Source: JBDSGC01 sp046594105 (lineage in GTDB: Bacteria > Acidobacteriota > Thermoanaerobaculia > Gp7-AA8). From it: a stretch of 28,177 nucleotides of DNA. Where the stretch lies: NCBI GenBank assembly GCA_046594105.1, contig JBKJQB010000339.1, positions 1 through 28,177 of the forward strand. The letters are read 5' to 3'. Below, in pieces: positions 16,328-24,475 of the stretch (position 1 is the stretch's first letter; each line of letters opens with the position of its first letter). The position numbers were made by a program, and so were the translations under genes. The notes under the pieces are model-generated. The model did not search any database and was not told the DNA's origin. It saw only the letters and a program-made list of their open reading frames with translations.

Positions 16328-18442
16328 ATGGTTTCTGGCGGCACTTTTGTGCGACCTCCCGGCCGCGCCCTCGCGGCGCGGAGAAGACGCCTTGCGCCAG
16401 CCGCGATCCTCTTTCTCACCCTCATCCTGGGACTGCGGTGCGGACGCTCCCGAGTCGCTCATCCCGACATCCTTCTCATCACGCTCGATACGTTCCGCGC
16501 CGACCGGCTGAACGCCCGCTCGCACGCCCTGACACGGCTCGCTGATGAGGGAACACAGTTTCTCGCCGCCGATGCTCCCGTTCCCCTGACCCTGCCGGCG
16601 CACTGCAGTCTCTTGTCCGGGTTGCTCCCGCTCCATCACGGTGTACGCAACAACGGGGCGGGAGTGTTTCCGCGCGCCCGGCCCACTCTGGCCACGCTCT
16701 TCGCGCAATCGGGATATCGCACCGGGGCGTTCGTCGGCTCCTTCGTGCTCGATCACCGATTCGGTCTGGCCCGCGGCTTTGATCGCTACGACGACGAGAT
16801 CGATCGGGATGCCAGCGAAAGGGCGGACTCGTTCGAAGCGGAGCGGCGTGCCGATCGTGTCGTCGATCCTGCCGTGGCCTGGCTGCGGCAAAGCGAGGAC
16901 GCCCGTCCCTCCTTCACCTGGGTGCACCTGTACGACGCGCATGCGCCCTACGCTCCGCCCGCTCCTTATCCGCAGACCTACGACGGCGAAGTGCAGTGGG
17001 TCGACACGCAGATCGCCCGGCTCCTCGCCTCGGTCGACCGCAGCAGGACTCTCATCGTTGTGGTGGCCGATCATGGTGAGTCGCTCGGCGAGCATGGGGA
17101 GTTGACTCACGGTCTGCTTCTCTACGAGCCGACGTTGCACGTGCCGCTGATCGTGACCGGCCCGAACGTCGCGAGAAGTCGCATCGTCACGCCGGTGAGC
17201 ACGGTCGACCTGGCTCCAACCATCGCCGCTCTGGCCGGCATCGAATTTCCTTCCGGCACCGACGGCCGCGATCTTTCGCGTTCGATTCGCACCGGGAAAG
17301 AGCCGGAATCGAGGCCGGTCATCTCGGAAACGCAATATCCAACGACGCTGGGCTGGAGCGATCTGTCCGCACTGCGCCTGGGAAGCGCCAAGCTGATCGC
17401 AGGCCGGTATGCGGAGCTCTTTGACCTCGCCGCCGATCCCGGTGAGAAGGTGAACTCCGCCGATCGATCGCGACGCTCTTTCCGCGACCTCAGCGGACGC
17501 CTGGATGCGATCCGGCGAACAGCAGTCGCACCCGCGGTGACCTCCGTGGACGAGGAGACCCGCCGCAAGCTCGCCAGTCTCGGATACGTCGCGCCGTCGT
17601 CGCCGCCATCAGGGCCCGACCAGCAGCATCGCGATCCCCGCGCGATGGCCGGCATCTTCCGCCGGTATGAAGACGCTCTCTGGTCCGTCCACCGCGGGGA
17701 GTCGCGAAGCGCGGTGCGCACTCTCGAGCAGCTGGTGCTCGAGGATCCGCAGAACCACCTCTTCCGTCAGACTCTGGGGCAGGCGTTGAGGCAAAACGGT
17801 GAGCCAGCCAGGGCGGTCTTGCGTTATCGGGAGGCAGTTGCGCTCGCGCCCTCGAGCGGCGACGCCTGGTACAACCTTGCCGCGGCACTCCAGGAAGCGG
17901 GCGAAGTGCGCGAGGCGTCCATCGCAATCGAGGAGGCACTGCGACTGGATCCCAGCCGGCCTGAGATTCACAACATTCGAGGAACCCTGGCCGCGGAGTC
18001 GGGACATCTGCGTGTCGCCGAATCGGAGTTTCGGCTGGTGATCGCCAGCGATGCCCGGAATGCGCGTGCATGGAGCAATCTGGGAAACGTTCTCCGCGCA
18101 ACAGGACGTGACGCCGAGGCGGGACAGGCATATCGCACCGCGATCTCCATCGCCCCTCGTTCGGCAGACGCGCTCAATGGCCTCGGTGTGATTCTGGTGC
18201 AGCAGGGGAAGGCGGCGGAGGCCATCCTGAGCTTCGACGCTGCGCTGGAAGCGGCCCCTCAACTCTACGAGGCACGTCTCAATCGCGCCATCGCCCGGCA
18301 GGTTGGTGGTGACGGTTCCGGAGCCGCAGCGGAGTTGAAGGAGTTGTTGCGGCGGTTGCCTTCCGGACCGGCATGGGACACACAACGGAACGCAGCACAT
18401 CGACTGCTGAAACGAATTGACGAACGTTCCCCGCGATCTTGA
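16328..18442 (+). CDS. Sulfatase-fold (AlkP superfamily) membrane protein with C-terminal TPRs
   Basis: The 704-residue protein has a basic N-terminus and one hydrophobic helix (about 23-37), then a sulfatase-type domain. It shows ILLITLDTFRADR (Asp54), LTLPAHCSLLSG, a HLYDAHAPY segment, VVVADHGESLGEHG and LYEPTLHVPLIV. The sulfatase signature C/S-x-P-x-R is replaced by Thr88-Leu-Pro-Ala-His. Formylglycine cannot form there, and a Thr nucleophile as in phosphotransferases or phosphodiesterases is more likely. From about 455 several TPRs follow, for example NGEPARAVLRYREAVALAPSSGDAWYNLA split over two helices. The helix ends in LRCG, but Arg before Cys makes a lipobox unlikely. The start is uncertain: TTG at 16313 is in frame and ATG at 16328 has only a weak upstream GAG. 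The substrate is unknown. Confidence 0.85.
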   Translation: MVSGGTFVRPPGRALAARRRRLAPAAILFLTLILGLRCGRSRVAHPDILLITLDTFRADRLNARSHALTRLADEGTQFLAADAPVPLTLPAHCSLLSGLLPLHHGVRNNGAGVFPRARPTLATLFAQSGYRTGAFVGSFVLDHRFGLARGFDRYDDEIDRDASERADSFEAERRADRVVDPAVAWLRQSEDARPSFTWVHLYDAHAPYAPPAPYPQTYDGEVQWVDTQIARLLASVDRSRTLIVVVADHGESLGEHGELTHGLLLYEPTLHVPLIVTGPNVARSRIVTPVSTVDLAPTIAALAGIEFPSGTDGRDLSRSIRTGKEPESRPVISETQYPTTLGWSDLSALRLGSAKLIAGRYAELFDLAADPGEKVNSADRSRRSFRDLSGRLDAIRRTAVAPAVTSVDEETRRKLASLGYVAPSSPPSGPDQQHRDPRAMAGIFRRYEDALWSVHRGESRSAVRTLEQLVLEDPQNHLFRQTLGQALRQNGEPARAVLRYREAVALAPSSGDAWYNLAAALQEAGEVREASIAIEEALRLDPSRPEIHNIRGTLAAESGHLRVAESEFRLVIASDARNARAWSNLGNVLRATGRDAEAGQAYRTAISIAPRSADALNGLGVILVQQGKAAEAILSFDAALEAAPQLYEARLNRAIARQVGGDGSGAAAELKELLRRLPSGPAWDTQRNAAHRLLKRIDERSPRS

Positions 18443-18516
18443 ATTCGTCTATATTGGCGTCAATCATCAGACCGGTTTCTATCCGCTTCGCAATGGTTTT
18501 CAATAGGAGGTTCCCC

Positions 18517-21411
18517 GTGCACAAGCATCCGTCCCGGGTATGGTTTCTCAGTTCTTTGTTTTTGATTCTGCTGGTCCCACAGCTCGTTCTCGCGCAGGCG
18601 GGCGGCGCCGCGCTGGGCGGTCGAATCAGCGATGACTCGGGGGCCGCGCTGCCCGGGGTCACCGTGACGGCGACGAACAACCAGACCGGATTCAGTCGAT
18701 CGGTCGTTTCGGGCGGGGACGGAATCTACCGTTTCCAGTCACTGCCGGCCGGGACCTACGACGTCACGTCGGACCTCTCCGGATTCTCTTCGGTGACCAC
18801 GCGCAGCGTCGAGCTGAACGTCTCGACCGAGCGCACCATCAACTTTACGGTGAAGCAGGCGGCGGTGAAGGAACAGATCACCGTCACCGCCGACGCCTCG
18901 CTGGTCGAGACCGGCTCGGCGATCGGCACAGTGATCAGCCAGCGGCAGATCGAGAATCTTCCGCTGAACGGGCGCCAGTTTGCGAACCTTGGATCGCTGG
19001 CCCCGGGCACCAGCCTTTCGGTGAACAGCGACCCGACCAAGCCGGGCCAGCTGACCATCGCCCTCAATGGGGGCAGCGGCCGCAACGTGAACTTCGTCGT
19101 CGACGGTGGTGACAACACCGACGACACCATCGGAGGCGCGCTGCAGAACTTCAACATCGAAGCGGTGCAGGAATTCAAAATCCAGACGCAGCAGTACAAG
19201 GCAGAGTACGGTCGTACCACGGGCGGTGTGCTCACCGTGGTGACCAAAACCGGCACGAACAACTTTGAAGGAAGCGCCTATGAATTCTTTCGGGCCAAGA
19301 GCCTGAACGAGGCGACCACCACAGAGAAGAACTCCGGCAGCGGCAAGTCGCCGTACAAACGAAACCAGTACGGCGCATCCATCGGCGGTCCCATCATTCG
19401 CGACCGCGCGCACTTCTTCGTCACCGGCGAACGCAACGAGCGCAAGACCAACTACAGCATCGACACGAGGCCGGGCGCGGGGAAGGCTCCGGTCTACCCT
19501 GAATTTCAGGGCGCGGCGGTGCCCACCCCGTTCAAAGACAATCTTCTGACGGCCAAGGCCAGCGCCGACATCAACGCGCGCCAGTACCTGCAGGTGCGTT
19601 ACGGGTACCAGAAAAACGCTGATGTTTACGGCGCCAGCCCGCTGGCCATTCCCAGCGCGCTGGGAACGATCTCGAACAACTACCACTCCATCCTTGCCGG
19701 ACACACCTGGCAGCTCAGCGGCGACAAGTTGAACGAGTTCGTCTACCAGAACACGCACTTCAAGAATTCGATCCTGCCCAATTCGAACGAGCCGTATCTG
19801 ACGTATCCATCCGGTGTACAGGCGGGACAGAACATCAATACACCGCAGTCGACCACGCAGATCAAGAAGCAGTACAAAGACGACTTCTCCTGGTCGCAGA
19901 ACCTCTTCGGCATGCGCCACGACTTCAAAGTCGGCGCGAACTACATCGACGAACCGCTTCTCGGCGGTGACTTCTCGAGCGGTCTGGCCGGCCAGTTCAC
20001 ACTGCTCAATGACGTCAAGGGGTCCGCGGTCAGCGACATCACCATCTTCGGCGGATTCGCCGGCTACAACACTCCGATCAAGCAGTACAACTACTACGCA
20101 CAGGACGACCTCGCCTTCAACAAGAACCTGACGTTCAACGTGGGGCTGCGGTACGACCTCTGGAAGGGATTCGATCTCGACCAGCGCTCCAATCCCATCT
20201 GGCAACAGCTCTCCACGCAGACGAAATACAACGAGAGCTACCTTCAGGACTTCCAGGGTGGCAAGGGTGGGAAGCTCAAGAACGACACCAATAACTACGC
20301 GCCGCGTTTCGGCTTCACCTACGACATCAACGCCGACTCGAAGAACATCATTCGCGGTGGCGCCGGCCGTTACTACGATTTTCCGTACACCAACGCGACC
20401 ATCCTCTTCCCTGCCTTGGCGGTGCAATCGACCTACGGCGTGTCGTACAACTACAACGACCCGACCGGGATCAAGAACGCCAACGGCACCTTCTTCAAGC
20501 CTGGCGATCCGCTTCCCCCCAATCAGCTGAAGGGCGTGGATGCCGGCCCTCCGAACGAAGTGGCCTCACCGACCCTGGCCACGCCTTACTCTGACCAGGT
20601 TTCTCTCGGGTATTCCATGCAGGTCAATCCCTGGCTGGGGATCAACATCGATGCGTCCCATTTGCAGTACCGCGACATCCCGTATCGGTTTCGGGCGAAC
20701 CCGAGGGATCCGGCCACCGGCAAGCGTCGCTTCTCCGACTTCGGCAGCTTCCGCGTCTGGTACGGCAAGGGGAAGGCGAAGTACGACGGCATCAACTTTG
20801 GTGGTCATGCAAGGCTGGGTGAGCGTTTCGAGCTGCAGGGCTTCTACACCCTGTCGCACACCACCGGAAACGTGCTCGGCGGCGCTGACGAGTTCCGCAT
20901 CACCAAGGCCGACTATCAACCCGATCTTCGTAGCGTGCGCGACCAGAGCGTGAATCCCCTCGATCCGAGCTGCAGCGCCTGCTTTGGTCCGCTGGATACC
21001 GATGCCCGCCATCGCGTCACGCTGAGTGGCTCGTATCGCGCACCGTTCGGAATCGGCGTCTCCGGAATTCTGCGTTACCACTCCGCGACGCCCTACACCG
21101 ACTGGACCGGTAAGGACACCAACAAAGACGGATATGCCTTCGAGCTGCCGGCCGGTGTTTCGCACGTCAATGCACTGCGTGGCTCGTCGTTCTCGCAGAT
21201 CGACATGAGGCTCTCCAAGGCATTCAAGTTCTTCAACAACTACGGTGTCGAGGTGATTGGAGAAGTGTTCAATCTGGCCAATTCGAAAAACCAGGCCGGC
21301 TTCGTAGGCAACCGCAACTCAGCGAACTATCGGATTGCAACGAAGTTCGCAGGAGATCCCGGACAGGGCGAGCAGCGTCTGGCCCAGCTCGGACTTCGCC
21401 TGACCTTCTGA
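18517..21411 (+). CDS. TonB-dependent outer-membrane receptor with carboxypeptidase-regulatory-like N-domain (second copy type)
   Basis: The 964-residue protein starts at GTG 18517, chosen because AGGAGG lies six bases upstream and it begins the signal peptide (WFLSSLFLILLVPQLVLAQ). The regulatory-like domain is at about 30-110 (GGRISDDSGAALPGVTV, then GGDGIYRFQSLPAGTYDV). The plug has KEQITVTADASLVETG, IENLPLNGRQF, NFVVDGGDNTDD and EYGRTTGGVLTVVTKTG. The barrel has many aromatic-alternating strands and ends GLRLTF. It is only moderately similar to the receptor at 13052-16045 and closest in the regulatory-like and plug regions, so it is a paralogue rather than a recent duplicate. It starts 74 bases after the sulfatase-like gene, on the same strand, and is closed by a strong terminator. 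The AT-rich TATATT near 18450 could be a -10 for a separate promoter, but no good -35 is visible. Confidence 0.93.
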   Translation: MHKHPSRVWFLSSLFLILLVPQLVLAQAGGAALGGRISDDSGAALPGVTVTATNNQTGFSRSVVSGGDGIYRFQSLPAGTYDVTSDLSGFSSVTTRSVELNVSTERTINFTVKQAAVKEQITVTADASLVETGSAIGTVISQRQIENLPLNGRQFANLGSLAPGTSLSVNSDPTKPGQLTIALNGGSGRNVNFVVDGGDNTDDTIGGALQNFNIEAVQEFKIQTQQYKAEYGRTTGGVLTVVTKTGTNNFEGSAYEFFRAKSLNEATTTEKNSGSGKSPYKRNQYGASIGGPIIRDRAHFFVTGERNERKTNYSIDTRPGAGKAPVYPEFQGAAVPTPFKDNLLTAKASADINARQYLQVRYGYQKNADVYGASPLAIPSALGTISNNYHSILAGHTWQLSGDKLNEFVYQNTHFKNSILPNSNEPYLTYPSGVQAGQNINTPQSTTQIKKQYKDDFSWSQNLFGMRHDFKVGANYIDEPLLGGDFSSGLAGQFTLLNDVKGSAVSDITIFGGFAGYNTPIKQYNYYAQDDLAFNKNLTFNVGLRYDLWKGFDLDQRSNPIWQQLSTQTKYNESYLQDFQGGKGGKLKNDTNNYAPRFGFTYDINADSKNIIRGGAGRYYDFPYTNATILFPALAVQSTYGVSYNYNDPTGIKNANGTFFKPGDPLPPNQLKGVDAGPPNEVASPTLATPYSDQVSLGYSMQVNPWLGINIDASHLQYRDIPYRFRANPRDPATGKRRFSDFGSFRVWYGKGKAKYDGINFGGHARLGERFELQGFYTLSHTTGNVLGGADEFRITKADYQPDLRSVRDQSVNPLDPSCSACFGPLDTDARHRVTLSGSYRAPFGIGVSGILRYHSATPYTDWTGKDTNKDGYAFELPAGVSHVNALRGSSFSQIDMRLSKAFKFFNNYGVEVIGEVFNLANSKNQAGFVGNRNSANYRIATKFAGDPGQGEQRLAQLGLRLTF

Positions 21412-21427
21412 TCAGTCAACAATTGGG

Positions 21428-21461
21428 AAGAGGGGCGCCGTTGCTGGCGCCCCTCTTTTTT
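21428..21461 (+). terminator. Rho-independent terminator after the second TonB receptor
   Basis: An 11-pair stem (AGAGGGGCGCC at 21429-21439 with GGCGCCCCTCT at 21446-21456) has a GTTGCT loop and is followed by five T residues. It lies 17 bases beyond the receptor stop. Confidence 0.92.
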
Positions 21462-21615
21462 AGGTCGGCTTCCAAGGCGCTCCGATCGAGTCGGTAGCGA
21501 ATGGACTCCGACGAGCGGAATCCGGTCGGGAGCTCAGCGTGGCATGCCCCCGGATGCGTGGCGGCAACTCGGAATAAGCCTCCTCGATCGTGCCGTTTAC
21601 CGGTGTCCACGCCCG

Positions 21616-21645
21616 TTGACTGCCCAAACAGGCGTGTGCTACAAG
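21616..21645 (+). promoter_or_regulatory. Candidate sigma70 promoter for rplU-rpmA
   Basis: TTGACT (21616-21621) and TACAAG (21640-21645) are separated by 18 bases, with TG one base before the -10 hexamer. The spacer contains GGCGTG, which could pair with CACGCC just upstream of the -35. The leader would be about 20 bases, too short for a typical L21 leader structure. Confidence 0.5.
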
Positions 21646-21672
21646 CCGTGGTTCCATTTTTCGGAGGTCGTC

Positions 21673-21990
21673 GTGTACGCCATCATTCGGTCCGGTGGGA
21701 AGCAATATCGCGTTGCAGAAGGGGAAACGCTCTCGGTTGAGCGGGACATCCTGGGCACCGCCAACAAGGACAAGGTCACATTCAATGACGTGCTGATGGT
21801 CGGCGGCGATCAGCCGCAGCTCGGCGCGCCCCTGATCAGCGGTGCTTCCGTCGTCGCTACGGTCCTGCGCGAGTCGCGCGGCGACAAGATCATTGTCTTC
21901 AAAAAGAAACGTCGCAAGAACCATACGAAGCGGAAGCACGGCCATCGGCAGGATCTGGTCGAAGTCCGTATCGACAGCATCCTTCTCTAA
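21673..21990 (+). CDS. rplU: 50S ribosomal protein L21
   Basis: The 105-residue protein has the L21 signatures YAIIRSGGKQYRVAEGE at the N-terminus, LMVGG in the middle and FKKKRRKNHTKRKHGHRQ near the C-terminus. L21 binds 23S rRNA and contacts L20 in the large subunit. The start is GTG at 21673, with GGAGG five bases upstream; longer in-frame extensions to 21544 do not resemble L21. It is followed 12 bases later by rpmA, the usual partner. Confidence 0.97.
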   Translation: MYAIIRSGGKQYRVAEGETLSVERDILGTANKDKVTFNDVLMVGGDQPQLGAPLISGASVVATVLRESRGDKIIVFKKKRRKNHTKRKHGHRQDLVEVRIDSILL

Positions 21991-22002
21991 GGGAGACTCC
22001 TC

Positions 22003-22269
22003 ATGGCTCACAAAAAGGGACAGGGCTCATCGCGCAACGGTCGCGACTCGCAGCCCAAAATGCTCGGTGTGAAGCGCTTCTCCGGTGAATTCGTGACCGG
22101 CGGAACGATTCTGGTCCGCCAGCGCGGCACCCGTTTCTACCCCGGACTGAACGTCGGCATCGGCCGCGATCACACGCTCTTCGCCAACGTGGACGGCATC
22201 GTGGAGTTCCGGGACCGCGGGCAGCGCGGACGGTTCATCAGCATCACGCCGGCCCCGACCGCAGAGTGA
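22003..22269 (+). CDS. rpmA: 50S ribosomal protein L27
   Basis: The 88-residue protein begins MAHKKGQGSSRNGRDSQPK and continues LGVKRFSGEFVTGGTILVRQRG, the canonical L27. Its N-terminal tail reaches the peptidyl transferase centre. It lacks the cleavable N-terminal extension of Firmicutes L27. The conserved FHPG appears here as FYPG. GGGAGA precedes the ATG. The gene is co-transcribed with rplU and closed by a hairpin at 22297. Confidence 0.98.
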   Translation: MAHKKGQGSSRNGRDSQPKMLGVKRFSGEFVTGGTILVRQRGTRFYPGLNVGIGRDHTLFANVDGIVEFRDRGQRGRFISITPAPTAE

Positions 22270-22296
22270 TTCGATCGGTCATCAGGTCGTCGAACG

Positions 22297-22320
22297 CGCC
22301 GCTCTCGCGAGCGGCGTTTT
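22297..22320 (+). terminator. Terminator after rpmA
   Basis: CGCCGCTC (22297-22304) pairs with GAGCGGCG (22309-22316) around a TCGC loop and is followed by TTTTCATTT. This is 27 bases beyond the rpmA stop and separates the ribosomal protein pair from obgE. Confidence 0.85.
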
Positions 22321-22397
22321 CATTTGTGGCCGCCATTCGTAACGCCGGGATCCTGCGGGCTCGTGCGGAGGGCTCACGACTCCACCCGGGCTTTTCC

Positions 22398-22426
22398 TTG
22401 CCCTCCACCCCCCGCAGTCTTACCTT
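22398..22426 (+). promoter_or_regulatory. Candidate promoter for the obgE operon
   Basis: TTGCCC (22398-22403) and TACCTT (22421-22426) are separated by 17 bases, giving a leader of about 28 bases before the obgE ATG. Both hexamers are imperfect. Confidence 0.35.
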
Positions 22427-22461
22427 GAACGTGGAACGCGGCTCGCAGCCTTCTCAAACCA

Positions 22462-23478
22462 ATGTTTATTGATCAGGCAACCATCAAGGTGAAGGCAGGC
22501 GACGGCGGCCGCGGTTGCGTGGCCTTCCGTCGCGAGAAATTCATCCCCAAAGGCGGACCCAGCGGCGGCGACGGCGGCGGCGGCGGGTCGGTGTACATCA
22601 GCGCTTCACTCCGGCTCAACACCCTCTATCACCTCCGGTTTCAGCGCGAATGGAACGCGGGCCGTGGAGAGCATGGAATGGGCTCGAACTGCTCCGGCAC
22701 CAAGGGAGCGGACGTCATCATCGAGCTGCCCATCGGCTCTGTGGTTCGCGACAAGTCGACCGGCGATGTGATCGCCGATCTCGCCGAAGACGGCCAGCGC
22801 GTGCTCATCGCCGGGGGCGGGCGGGGTGGGCAGGGCAATCAGCACTTTGCGACGGCCACCCGTCAGGCTCCGCGTTTCGCGCAGCCGGGAGAGCCGGGCG
22901 AAGAGCGGGAGCTGTTCATCGAGCTCAAGCTGATCGCCGACATCGGCATCGTCGGTCTGCCGAACGCAGGCAAGTCGACCCTCATCTCCGTCATCAGCGC
23001 AGCACGCCCCAAGATTGCCGACTATCCCTTCACCACTCTGATCCCGAACCTGGGCGTGGTCAGCGCCGATGACGATCAGACCTTTGTGGTCGCCGACATC
23101 CCCGGCCTGATCGAAGGCGCACACGAAGGGCATGGCTTGGGCGATCAGTTCCTGCGTCATGTCGAACGCTGCTCGGCGTTGCTGCACCTGGTCGATCTGT
23201 CGTCCAACGAAACTCCCGATGTGGACGCCGAAGTGGTCGCTCGCGAGCTGGCGCTGTATTCCGGCAGCCTGGCCGAGAAGACCCGCATCGTCTGCGGCTC
23301 CAAGCTGGATTCCGCCGTCCCTGGCAACTCCGAGAAACTGCGCCGCTACGCCGAGAAGGCAGGGTTTGAGTACTACGAGATCTCTGCGGTCGTCGGCGAC
23401 GGAGTGCGTGAGCTGGTCCGCCGTCTGGCCAGAGTGGTCCGTGAAGGTAAGGAGGTAGCGCTGTCGGCTCCGGCATGA
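22462..23478 (+). CDS. obgE: Obg family GTPase (ribosome assembly, stress response)
   Basis: The 338-residue protein has the glycine-rich Obg domain (about 1-157, with KAGDGGRGCVAFRREKF, SGGDGGGGGSV and AGGGRGGQGN). A GTPase domain follows with G1 GLPNAGKST (about 170-178), the switch I region DYPFTTL and G3 DIPGLIEGAHEGHGLG. The G5-like EISAV is present. The G4 NKxD motif reads SKLD, so the guanine-specific Asn is replaced by Ser. The optional C-terminal OCT domain is absent. Obg binds the large ribosomal subunit during assembly and senses GTP/ppGpp. The position directly after rplU-rpmA is a widespread arrangement. No Shine-Dalgarno sequence is visible before the ATG. The stop overlaps nadD by four bases. 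Confidence 0.97.
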   Translation: MFIDQATIKVKAGDGGRGCVAFRREKFIPKGGPSGGDGGGGGSVYISASLRLNTLYHLRFQREWNAGRGEHGMGSNCSGTKGADVIIELPIGSVVRDKSTGDVIADLAEDGQRVLIAGGGRGGQGNQHFATATRQAPRFAQPGEPGEERELFIELKLIADIGIVGLPNAGKSTLISVISAARPKIADYPFTTLIPNLGVVSADDDQTFVVADIPGLIEGAHEGHGLGDQFLRHVERCSALLHLVDLSSNETPDVDAEVVARELALYSGSLAEKTRIVCGSKLDSAVPGNSEKLRRYAEKAGFEYYEISAVVGDGVRELVRRLARVVREGKEVALSAPA

Positions 23479-24071
23479 ACATCGGAATCTGCGGCGGTAC
23501 GTTCGATCCCTTCCATCGAGGTCACCTCGACCCGGTCCTCGCGGTGCGCGAAGCGATGGGCTGGGAGCGGGTGATCTACGTGCCCGCGTGGAAACAGCCA
23601 TTCAAGCTCGAGCAGGGCAGCGCGTCGGGCTATCACCGCTTCGCCATGACGGCGATGAGCATTCGCGATCATGCATCCCTGTACATCACTCCCATCGAGC
23701 TGGAACGGGAGTCTGTTTCCTACGCGGTCGACACGCTCGAGGAATTGCATCAGCGTCATCCGGACGCTCGCTTCGACTGGATCATCGGCGACGACAATCT
23801 CGAGGACCTTCCGAAGTGGAAGAGTTTCGAACGGCTGTTCGAGCTGACGCGGTTCGTGGTCCTGACCCGGGTCGGACCGCCCGCGACGACGTCGCTGAGC
23901 AAGCGGATCGACGAGGGATCGATTGTCTTTGCCCGCAACGCAACGGTTGCTGTTTCCTCCACCCGGATCCGCGAGCTCCTGCGCGCGGGCCTGCCCATCG
24001 ACGGCTTGGTCGATCCACTGGTGTCGCGCTACATTCATCAATACGGGCTGTACAAAGAGGGTCCCCTGTGA
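23475..24071 (+). CDS. nadD: Nicotinate-nucleotide adenylyltransferase
   Basis: The 198-residue protein has the nucleotidyltransferase signature GGTFDPFHRGH (7-17), a substrate-binding region with YVPAWKQPFK, the DWIIGDDNLEDLPKW segment and SSTRIREL near the C-terminus (the ISSTxIR motif). It transfers AMP from ATP to nicotinate mononucleotide, the penultimate step of NAD synthesis. Family members usually read GADxLxxLxxW, whereas this one has GDDNLEDLPKW. The gene starts inside the obgE stop (ATGA overlap), and its own stop overlaps the GTG of rsfS, so translation is probably coupled along the cluster. Confidence 0.96.
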   Translation: MNIGICGGTFDPFHRGHLDPVLAVREAMGWERVIYVPAWKQPFKLEQGSASGYHRFAMTAMSIRDHASLYITPIELERESVSYAVDTLEELHQRHPDARFDWIIGDDNLEDLPKWKSFERLFELTRFVVLTRVGPPATTSLSKRIDEGSIVFARNATVAVSSTRIRELLRAGLPIDGLVDPLVSRYIHQYGLYKEGPL

Positions 24072-24475
24072 ACGATCCCATTCAACATCGAGTGCAGACT
24101 GCGGTCAGTGCGGCATTGGACAAGAAGGCCAGCGAGCTGGATGTTCTGGCCGTCTCCGCGGTGACCTCCATCGCCGACTACTTCATCATCTGCTCCGCGA
24201 CCAATGAGCGGCAGACGCAGGCCATTGCCGACAACGTCATCGATGCGTTGCGTGCGGAAGACTCAGTCAAGCCTCGGCTGGTGGAGGGAACGACACCGGG
24301 ACGCTGGATCCTGATCGACTTCGGCGACTTCATCGTGCACATCTTCACGGAAGACTGCCGCCGCTTTTACGGTCTGGAGCGGCTATGGGGCGACGCGCCG
24401 AACGTGACCGCCGAGTACACCGAAGAGGCCCTGCCGGAGCCGGCGCGGAATGTCCGTCGCAAAAAGACGTCGTGA
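24068..24475 (+). CDS. rsfS: Ribosomal silencing factor RsfS
   Basis: The 135-residue protein shows the RsfS/YbeB core: KKASELDVLAVSAVTSIADYF, then ICSATNERQTQAIADNV, a WILIDFGDFIVHIF strand pair, and RRFYGLERLWGDA. It binds L14 and blocks subunit joining, reducing translation when nutrients are scarce. The start is GTG at 24068, which overlaps the nadD stop and has GAGGG six bases upstream. The longer frame upstream runs through nadD and is not coding. A Lys/Arg-rich tail follows the conserved core. The nadD-rsfS order is common in bacteria. Confidence 0.95.
   Translation: MNDPIQHRVQTAVSAALDKKASELDVLAVSAVTSIADYFIICSATNERQTQAIADNVIDALRAEDSVKPRLVEGTTPGRWILIDFGDFIVHIFTEDCRRFYGLERLWGDAPNVTAEYTEEALPEPARNVRRKKTS

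Noticed and set aside
18739..20427. 562-codon open frame antisense to the second TonB receptor
   Set aside because: It is a shadow of the receptor reading frame, with no start context or family features.
21462..21672. Possible L21 autoregulatory leader
   Set aside because: The likely promoter at 21616-21645 leaves a leader of only about 20 bases, and no known L21 leader fold could be recognised by eye.
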